From Chitinophaga caeni (lineage in GTDB: Bacteria > Bacteroidota > Bacteroidia > Chitinophagales > Chitinophagaceae), in contig NZ_CP023777.1 in the NCBI RefSeq assembly GCF_002557795.1, forward strand, positions 3,171,001-3,235,000: a DNA stretch of 64,000 bases. The letters are read 5' to 3'. This document shows positions 58,793-64,000 of this stretch, in pieces. The position numbers were made by a program, and so were the translations under genes. Numbering within the stretch: position 1 is the stretch's first letter; each line of letters begins with the position of its first letter. The notes beneath the pieces were generated by a model, which did not search any database, was not told the origin of the DNA, and worked only from the letters and a program-made list of their open reading frames with translations.

Positions 58793-58993
58793 ATGAAAAA
58801 GATCAAATTTTTGGTAGCGATGGGTGCTATCGTGTTAGCCGCTAGTTGTAATGGAACAAACTCAAACAGGCCTCAAATTACATTGGAATCTACTGTGAAC
58901 GAGCAAATTTGGCCTGATTCTGCAAAGCAAGATTGGAAAGGGTTGGTGTACATCCACCCGGTGATTGAAATTTCCATTAAAGCGAAATCGTAA
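58793..58993 (+). CDS. Very small lipoprotein, unknown function
   Basis: The 66-residue product has a clear lipobox (IVLAASC, Cys19) and a mature part of only 48 residues ending in YIHPVIEISIKAKS. It has a good promoter (58680-58710) and its own terminator (59092-59131), so it is probably a real, separately transcribed gene. I recognise no family. Size and export signal suggest a small membrane-anchored accessory or structural peptide. Confidence 0.65.
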   Translation: MKKIKFLVAMGAIVLAASCNGTNSNRPQITLESTVNEQIWPDSAKQDWKGLVYIHPVIEISIKAKS

Positions 58994-59091
58994 TCATTTC
59001 GTGGGAAACTGGAGATGTTCCTTGGAACAATTCCGGTGAAAAATCCCTTCACTACTAAACTAACGTGATTATGATGGCAGATTACAGTGAT

Positions 59092-59131
59092 AAACGCCGG
59101 TTACATTTATAATATGTTTACCGGCGTTTTT
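59092..59131 (+). terminator. Terminator of the small lipoprotein gene
   Basis: A 10-bp stem, AAACGCCGGT with ACCGGCGTTT, followed by TTTTG. The stretch 58994-59287 otherwise holds no gene that I can see. Confidence 0.85.
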
Positions 59132-59274
59132 GAATGTAGAACTGTTTCATCCCCGATCCTGCGACTAGTTGGAAGCCCGCTTTAATAACCTACCACTTAT
59201 TTCCAGCTACCACCGTCATAGCCTTACTTTCCGCTTATTTTAAAATTGTATGAGGAACTGTTCATCCAAAAAAT

Positions 59275-59282
59275 TACTTTTG
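59275..59282 (+). promoter_or_regulatory. Putative -7 element for pcm
   Basis: TACTTTTG, an exact TAnnTTTG match, five bases before the ATG at 59288, implying a near-leaderless message. The nearest TTG is 26 bases upstream, longer than usual. Confidence 0.35.
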
Positions 59283-59287
59283 CGGTT

Positions 59288-59947
59288 ATGAGGCGGTCTT
59301 ATATTGATGATTATAAACAGAAAGGATTACGTAAACAACTGGTAGACGGTATCCGTGCTAAAGGAATCACGGATGAGAATGTTTTAAACGCGATCGGTAA
59401 TATCCCCAGGCATTTCTTCCTCGATAATGCTTTTGAAGGTATTGCTTACGAAGACCGGGCATTTCCAATCGGTGAAGGTCAAACTATTTCCCAGCCTTAT
59501 ACGGTTGCTTATCAAACCCAATTGCTGGAGGTGAAGCCGATGGAAAAAATTCTTGAAATCGGCACCGGGAGCGCTTACCAAGCTTGCGTGCTTGCTGAAT
59601 TGAAAGCTAATGTTTTCACGATTGAGCGGCAACGCAAATTATTCGAACATAACAAACAATTTTCTTTCTTAAGCAAATACAGGACAATCCGTTTCTTTTA
59701 CGGTGATGGATACGAGGGGCTCCCTACTTATGCACCGTTTGATAAAGTATTGGTAACGGCTGCTGCTCCCAGTATTCCTACCAAATTATTACAGCAGTTA
59801 AAAATTGGCGGCAAAATGGTGATCCCCGTCGGTGAAAAGGATGTACAACGTATGCTCCGTATTACAAAAGTTGGAGAAACTGAATACAATACGGAAACCT
59901 TCGATGACTTCTCTTTCGTACCGATGTTAAGTGGTAAAAATGGTTAA
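59288..59947 (+). CDS. pcm: Protein-L-isoaspartate O-methyltransferase
   Basis: From the ATG at 59288 the enzyme is 219 residues (MRRSYIDDYKQKGLRKQLVDGIRAKGI); a TTG at 59246 would read through the putative -7 box. It methylates L-isoaspartyl residues so they can return to normal aspartate, repairing aged proteins. The family signature is visible in NIPRHFFLDNAFEGIAYEDRAFPIGEGQTISQPYTVAYQTQLL, the SAM-binding loop ILEIGTGSAYQACVL, and VTAAAPSIPTKLLQQLKIGGKMVIPVG. No surE or rpoS is adjacent, unlike in enterobacteria. Confidence 0.95.
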   Translation: MRRSYIDDYKQKGLRKQLVDGIRAKGITDENVLNAIGNIPRHFFLDNAFEGIAYEDRAFPIGEGQTISQPYTVAYQTQLLEVKPMEKILEIGTGSAYQACVLAELKANVFTIERQRKLFEHNKQFSFLSKYRTIRFFYGDGYEGLPTYAPFDKVLVTAAAPSIPTKLLQQLKIGGKMVIPVGEKDVQRMLRITKVGETEYNTETFDDFSFVPMLSGKNG

Positions 59948-60061
59948 AGTATTCTGATCAAATACGGCTTAATCTACTTTATTACTATTCTTTCTACCGC
60001 TGATCTTTCCAAGATTAAATCCTTAAACTAACAGTATTAATTCCCCTGGGAATCTTTATGG

Positions 60062-62488
60062 CTAGCCAGCAACTTTTTTCCTGCTAAAAAGATTCGGATC
60101 GATCTTCCCGAAGCGGTAACGTATATTCAAACGTATCAACCTGCTCAAGCGTTTTCTTTCGTAATCCTGGATAAAGTTAGCCGTTTCTATATGGGAGCTG
60201 TACTGCCTTGTATTCAATAGGTCGCTGATATTTACGGCGATAACTAATTTATTATGCTTCATCAATTGCTTGCGTATTCCAAGGTCGATGCCGTTCATTG
60301 GTTTAGATGATCCCTGGGCCATAATGTTTGCCGTGGCATATCTTCCGGATAGTTGCAAGCTGAACTTGCGTGGAAGTCTAAATTGGCTGTTGAAGCTTAT
60401 CTTTAAACTGGCATTTTCCCTGCTGTACGCCGCCGTATCCAAAATGCCATCAAAGCGGGCATAAACCCCGTGAAGGGTCGTGGTATGCGTCCACCAGTCC
60501 GTGATCTTCCACCTGTAGGTGGCCATGATTCCCCAATCTTGGTTGGTTGCCACGTTTTGCGGCATCGTGGTGGTAATGCCCGTCGTTTTGTTGATCGTAC
60601 TGACACGGTCAACGAGATCTTCCGTCCGGTTGTAATAAAACCCGGTATTCAGGTAATTCCTGGTTTCCGGGTAATACTCTGTATAATTTAATTCCAATTT
60701 ATGGGTAAAGGAGGGTTGTAGTTCGGGGTTGCCGGTACGCAGGTTCTGCGGATCGGAATCATTGATATATGGTAATAATTGGTCAAAGCGCGGGCGCTCG
60801 GTTCGCGTGGCATAATTAAATACCAGGTTGCGATTTTCTTTCAAGTCATATTTTAAAAATAAACTCGGGAAGAAGTTTAAGAACTTATTGCTTACCGGTA
60901 AATTCTTGGTATATGAATATCCTTCTAATGTGACTTGTTCTACGCGAAGTCCCGCTTGGTAACCGATCCTGCCTAGCACATTGGCGTATGTACCGTATGC
61001 GGCAAACAATTGTTCATCATAATCGTAATGGTTGGATAAATTTACACTGGTGTCGAATTGCTTGAGATCAAAATCGTATATCAAGGCCAGGTTGTTGGTG
61101 GAATGATCTCTTTTGACCGCTTTAGCGCCGCTCTCGAACTTACCTTTATTTCCTACGGGCGTCGTGTAATCTACCTGGGCATTCCAATATTGTTGCCGGC
61201 TACGGCCCGTGTTGGTCCGAAGTTCCCGCCTTATAAATGTATCGGCCGGCATGCGGAATACGTCGGTATTGTATTCGCTGGATGGATCGCTATGATTACC
61301 GGAGTGGGTAATATATGCTGTTAGTTCCTTGCCGGCTTTTTCATATGTCCTTTTGTAATACAACGTGGTACTGTTATTACCCCCTGTTCTTTGCCCGTGA
61401 TTATCGCGCAGGCGGTATTGGCTTTGCATGTAATGCTCGTCGAGGTAGGAGAGGTAAAGGCTGTCATTATTACTGTTGGAATAATTACTAAGGCCTTGGC
61501 TAATCGTTACCGTGTTATGATTGTTGATATAATAATCGATTCCTATTTTACCGTTCCAGTTATGGTTACTGTAATCGTTAAAAGTAGATTGATTGAAATA
61601 GGAGCTACTGTCTTGGTAAAGGTTTTTCCTGCGGCTTAGTCCTTCTCCGTTCCCGTTACCGTTCCGCATATTTAGATGCCCAAACAAATTGAATCTCCTG
61701 ACCCTTAAGTTTCCATTTACGGAAGCATTATTTTGTCCGCGGTTGTCAATCCCCGCTGTTAGCATCGTATTGTAACCCATCGCACGATCTCTTTTTAGAA
61801 CGATGTTGATAATGCCGCCCCCTCCTTGGGCTTCGAACTTTGCCGAAGGGTTATTGATGATTTCTATCCGGTCGATTGATTCTGCCGGAATTATTTCCAA
61901 TGCTGTTTGCGGATCTCCGAAGGGAGAAGGTTTACCATCAATATAAACGGAGATACTTTTACCGCGGATCGTCACATTATTGTCCATGTCCACGTCAACG
62001 CCCGGCAGGTTCCTCAATGCATCGGTGGCGGTACCTCCTTCGGCTGTAATGATGCTGCTACCATCAAATACTTGCCTATCTATTTGCATGCTGAATGCAG
62101 GTTTTTGCGAAGTAATTTCAACGGCGTTTAACTTTTTCCCCTGCGGCACTAGTAATATTTTCCCCAGCTGGGTGTTGGGTTGGCCAGCCACCACGTTACA
62201 AGCTGCTTCATATGTTTCATAACCCATGAAAGTGATCTTTAGCACGTAGTTGCCTGGCTCTTGAACGGGGATCGAGAAATGCCCCTTGACATCTGAATAT
62301 ATTCCACCGAGTAAACTTGAATCCCTTGCATGAAGGAGTACTATCGAGGCATATTCTACGGGTTGGCGGGTTTGCTGATCCTGGATATTACCTGTTACCT
62401 GGTAATTTTTTGCCTGGATAGAATCTTGGGCAAAAAGGTTTACACTTAGAAATATATTAAAGACCAGGATGTAAGCAAGGAATCTCAT
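60062..62488 (-). CDS. Outer-membrane beta-barrel receptor with carboxypeptidase-regulatory-like domain
   Basis: The 808-residue protein has a signal peptide (ending NLFAQ), a carboxypeptidase-regulatory-like domain (residues 30-110, YQVTGNIQDQQTRQPVEYASIVLLHARD), a plug (ALRNLPGVDVDMDNNVTIRGKSISVYIDGKPSPFGD, ESIDRIEIINNPSAKFEAQGGGGIINIVLK) and a large beta-barrel of the OMP_b-brl_3 type with RTERPRFDQLLPYIND and NPELQPSFTHKLELNY. This is the TonB-receptor-like family frequent in Bacteroidota. The ligand is unknown. It lies directly downstream of a close paralogue. Confidence 0.92.
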   Translation of the reverse strand: MRFLAYILVFNIFLSVNLFAQDSIQAKNYQVTGNIQDQQTRQPVEYASIVLLHARDSSLLGGIYSDVKGHFSIPVQEPGNYVLKITFMGYETYEAACNVVAGQPNTQLGKILLVPQGKKLNAVEITSQKPAFSMQIDRQVFDGSSIITAEGGTATDALRNLPGVDVDMDNNVTIRGKSISVYIDGKPSPFGDPQTALEIIPAESIDRIEIINNPSAKFEAQGGGGIINIVLKRDRAMGYNTMLTAGIDNRGQNNASVNGNLRVRRFNLFGHLNMRNGNGNGEGLSRRKNLYQDSSSYFNQSTFNDYSNHNWNGKIGIDYYINNHNTVTISQGLSNYSNSNNDSLYLSYLDEHYMQSQYRLRDNHGQRTGGNNSTTLYYKRTYEKAGKELTAYITHSGNHSDPSSEYNTDVFRMPADTFIRRELRTNTGRSRQQYWNAQVDYTTPVGNKGKFESGAKAVKRDHSTNNLALIYDFDLKQFDTSVNLSNHYDYDEQLFAAYGTYANVLGRIGYQAGLRVEQVTLEGYSYTKNLPVSNKFLNFFPSLFLKYDLKENRNLVFNYATRTERPRFDQLLPYINDSDPQNLRTGNPELQPSFTHKLELNYTEYYPETRNYLNTGFYYNRTEDLVDRVSTINKTTGITTTMPQNVATNQDWGIMATYRWKITDWWTHTTTLHGVYARFDGILDTAAYSRENASLKISFNSQFRLPRKFSLQLSGRYATANIMAQGSSKPMNGIDLGIRKQLMKHNKLVIAVNISDLLNTRQYSSHIETANFIQDYERKRLSRLIRLNIRYRFGKIDPNLFSRKKVAG

Positions 62489-62588
62489 GTACGGGATGAT
62501 AGATAGTTTAGCCCGTAAAAGTAAGCAGCGGATCGCGCTATATTCCCGATTTGTGATAAGCGGTGCTTACAATGGATTATAAAATGAA

Positions 62589-62613
62589 AAGGAACGGCTA
62601 TTGGCCGCTCCTT
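62589..62613 (-). terminator. Terminator between the two receptor paralogues
   Basis: AAGGAACGGC with GCCGCTCCTT (one G-T) around a five-base loop, followed on the minus strand by TTCATTTTAT. Confidence 0.65.
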
Positions 62614-62645
62614 CCCTGGATTTGATTGTTATAGCGCGTAAAAAA

Positions 62646-64000
62646 CTAAAATGCCTGGATATCTCCCATGCCGTTCTCTCCTTTATTACTTTTTCTCTTG
62701 AAGAGTTGCATGTCCATTTTCCCGAAGCGGTAGCTGATATTTAGCCTGCCGATTTCAGATTCCCTCTTGCGGTAAGAGCTTTGCTTATAGCTTGCCGTTG
62801 CTAAGTCCATTCCAAATTCACGGGTATCGAACACATCCGACCAGGTAAGGGTTACGGATAATGCCTTGTTCTTCAAGAAATCTTTCTTAATCGATAGATC
62901 CAAGGTATGATATCCCTTGATCGTTCCCTGGGTGGAAGTAGGGATCATCATGTAGCCCCTGCCACCGCCGCCGCTGCTCGGCAATGCAATCGCGTCGGCC
63001 TGGTATTGATAGTTTTGTTGGAACGTGAAGTTCCAAGGTAATTTAACTTCCGAGTTGATCTTTGCCAACCAGCTGAAACCGGAGTTTTGGGACTGCTCAT
63101 TGTTCGTGTTAATACTCAAATCGGTTTGGAACAGGTTCACGTTCGTGGTCAAGCTCCATATTTTAAACAGTTGATTTTTTAATGTCAGCTCGGCGCCGTA
63201 AGAATTACTCCGGTTTGCATTCACGAAGCGGGTCAACATGCTATCTCCCTGGATTGGTTCCGTGTAAGTAGAGATCATGTTGTTGGTATTCCTGAAATAA
63301 ACGCTGGCCAAGAAATTATGTTGCTTCCATGTTTTCATGTAAGAAAATTCGAAGCTGTTAGTGTATTCCGGTTTCAGGTTCGGGTTACCTTCCCTTTGGT
63401 TATACGGATCGGTAAAGTCCCTGTACGGAATCAACTGGAAGAAGTTAGGGCGATTTACCCGGCGACTATAATTCAGTTGTAATTCTTGCTCGTTTTTTAA
63501 CCTTTGTGATAAGTATACACTGGGGTACAATCCGGGCACAGCCTTGGTGGGTTTGTATTTTACCCCGGCGCTTTCCCCGGCATAAATATATTGTTCCGCG
63601 CGTAGGCCGGCTTGGTAACCGAAGTTGCCAATGCTGTTGGAGAAATTTACATAACCTGCATAGATTTGTTCGTTGTACTTATATGCGCTCGACAAACGAT
63701 CGTTGTAAATGTCCTCACCACTATCGTTATCGCGATCAAATACCTTGTAATCGCTGGAATAATCGCGGTAAGTACCTTTTAAACCGAACTCCAGTTTACC
63801 GTTTTCGCTTACCGGGTTTACAAAATCTGTTTGCAGGCTGCCGAAAGTGCTACTACCTTTGGTTCGTTGATATTGGAAGCTAGAAGGTAGGGTAGTGTTA
63901 CCGGCTCCATCGAGATAATCTGTATATATATCACCATCGCGAGAATTATTGCTTTTACTTAAACTGAAATCAGCCGTCCACTCTTTCTTGGGTTTGGCAT
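62646..64000 (-). CDS. Outer-membrane receptor paralogue, N-terminal part outside window
   Basis: The frame is open from the stop at 62646 to the window end with no stop, so at least 450 C-terminal residues are present. It is a beta-barrel of the same type as the previous gene: KLEFGLKGTYRDYSSDYKVFDR, NEQIYAGYVNFSNSIGNFGYQAGLRAEQ, LQLNYSRRVNRPNFFQLIPYRDFTDPYNQREGNPNLKPEYTNSFEFSY and ISYRFGKMDMQLFKRK at the end, the last nearly matching the paralogue's RYRFGKIDPNLFSRK. A start codon inside the window (63695, TTG) is an artefact; the residue is an internal Leu. Ligand unknown. Confidence 0.9.
   Translation of the reverse strand, partial: AKPKKEWTADFSLSKSNNSRDGDIYTDYLDGAGNTTLPSSFQYQRTKGSSTFGSLQTDFVNPVSENGKLEFGLKGTYRDYSSDYKVFDRDNDSGEDIYNDRLSSAYKYNEQIYAGYVNFSNSIGNFGYQAGLRAEQYIYAGESAGVKYKPTKAVPGLYPSVYLSQRLKNEQELQLNYSRRVNRPNFFQLIPYRDFTDPYNQREGNPNLKPEYTNSFEFSYMKTWKQHNFLASVYFRNTNNMISTYTEPIQGDSMLTRFVNANRSNSYGAELTLKNQLFKIWSLTTNVNLFQTDLSINTNNEQSQNSGFSWLAKINSEVKLPWNFTFQQNYQYQADAIALPSSGGGGRGYMMIPTSTQGTIKGYHTLDLSIKKDFLKNKALSVTLTWSDVFDTREFGMDLATASYKQSSYRKRESEIGRLNISYRFGKMDMQLFKRKSNKGENGMGDIQAF

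Noticed and set aside
62646..63695. Apparent complete gene starting at 63695
   Set aside because: The start is a TTG that encodes an internal Leu of a barrel; the frame stays open to base 64000, so the gene is cut by the window edge.
63506..63883. Plus-strand frame antisense to the receptor
   Set aside because: It is only a shadow of the barrel-coding frame with no recognisable product.

Overview
The window looks like a chromosomal segment of a Bacteroidota species, most likely a Chitinophaga-like member of the Chitinophagaceae. The evidence is an OmpP1/FadL porin beside an archaeal/eukaryote-type ProS, a LuxC-type reductase divergent from an expanded ferredoxin, a miaB - sigma-54 activator - lptE - secG block, several TonB-type receptors with carboxypeptidase-regulatory-like domains, a propeller LytS-type kinase, and promoters of the Bacteroidota type (TTTG, about 20 nt, TAnnTTTG). 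The genus is an inference. I saw no rRNA, tRNA, CRISPR array, prophage or intact insertion sequence.

Layout. 1-2350: a sulfur-flavoured operon (TsdA-like diheme cytochrome cut by the window edge, DsrE-like protein, orphan periplasmic binding protein), followed by a 225-bp MITE-like element with matching terminal inverted repeats and a 9-bp target duplication. 2963-9773: lactonase-like propeller, PI-PLC-like lipoprotein, FadL porin, Tyr/Trp/Gly-rich lipoprotein, proS. 9948-15408: propeller sensor kinase with LytTR regulator, then a DegP/HtrA protease. 15639-20013: LuxC-type acyl-CoA reductase, ferredoxin, NTF2-like lipoprotein, D-Ala-D-Ala ligase, PASTA protein, rhodanese.

20079-26313 is the most distinctive region. 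It is a tight six-gene minus-strand operon with a good promoter at 25430-25461. It encodes an esterase, an ATP-grasp ligase, a GCS2/YbdK carboxylate-amine ligase, a class I glutamine amidotransferase-like protein, a second divergent ATP-grasp-like protein and a Rid-family protein. A divergent esterase homologue lacks both the nucleophile Ser and the catalytic His. Together these look like a pathway that builds and trims an amide-linked small molecule of unknown structure.

26395-43625: an Oar-like TonB receptor, ribBA, TamB, an operon of lipoprotein, AONS-like PLP enzyme and TraB/GumN protein, then a DUF1572 protein, gamma-glutamyltransferase and an M14 metallopeptidase. 43675-52225: redoxin, YihY/BrkB, MltG and the miaB to secG envelope operon. 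52330-58486: HdrB/HdrC-like iron-sulfur proteins with a Bacteroidota-specific partner, a PRTase, a DUF2279 protein and phosphoglucomutase. 58793-64000: a tiny lipoprotein, Pcm and two tandem outer-membrane receptor paralogues, the last running off the window.

Four copies of one 28-nt palindromic repeat lie just 3' of genes (4092, 20023, 43632, 55642), which suggests a genome-wide REP-like family.
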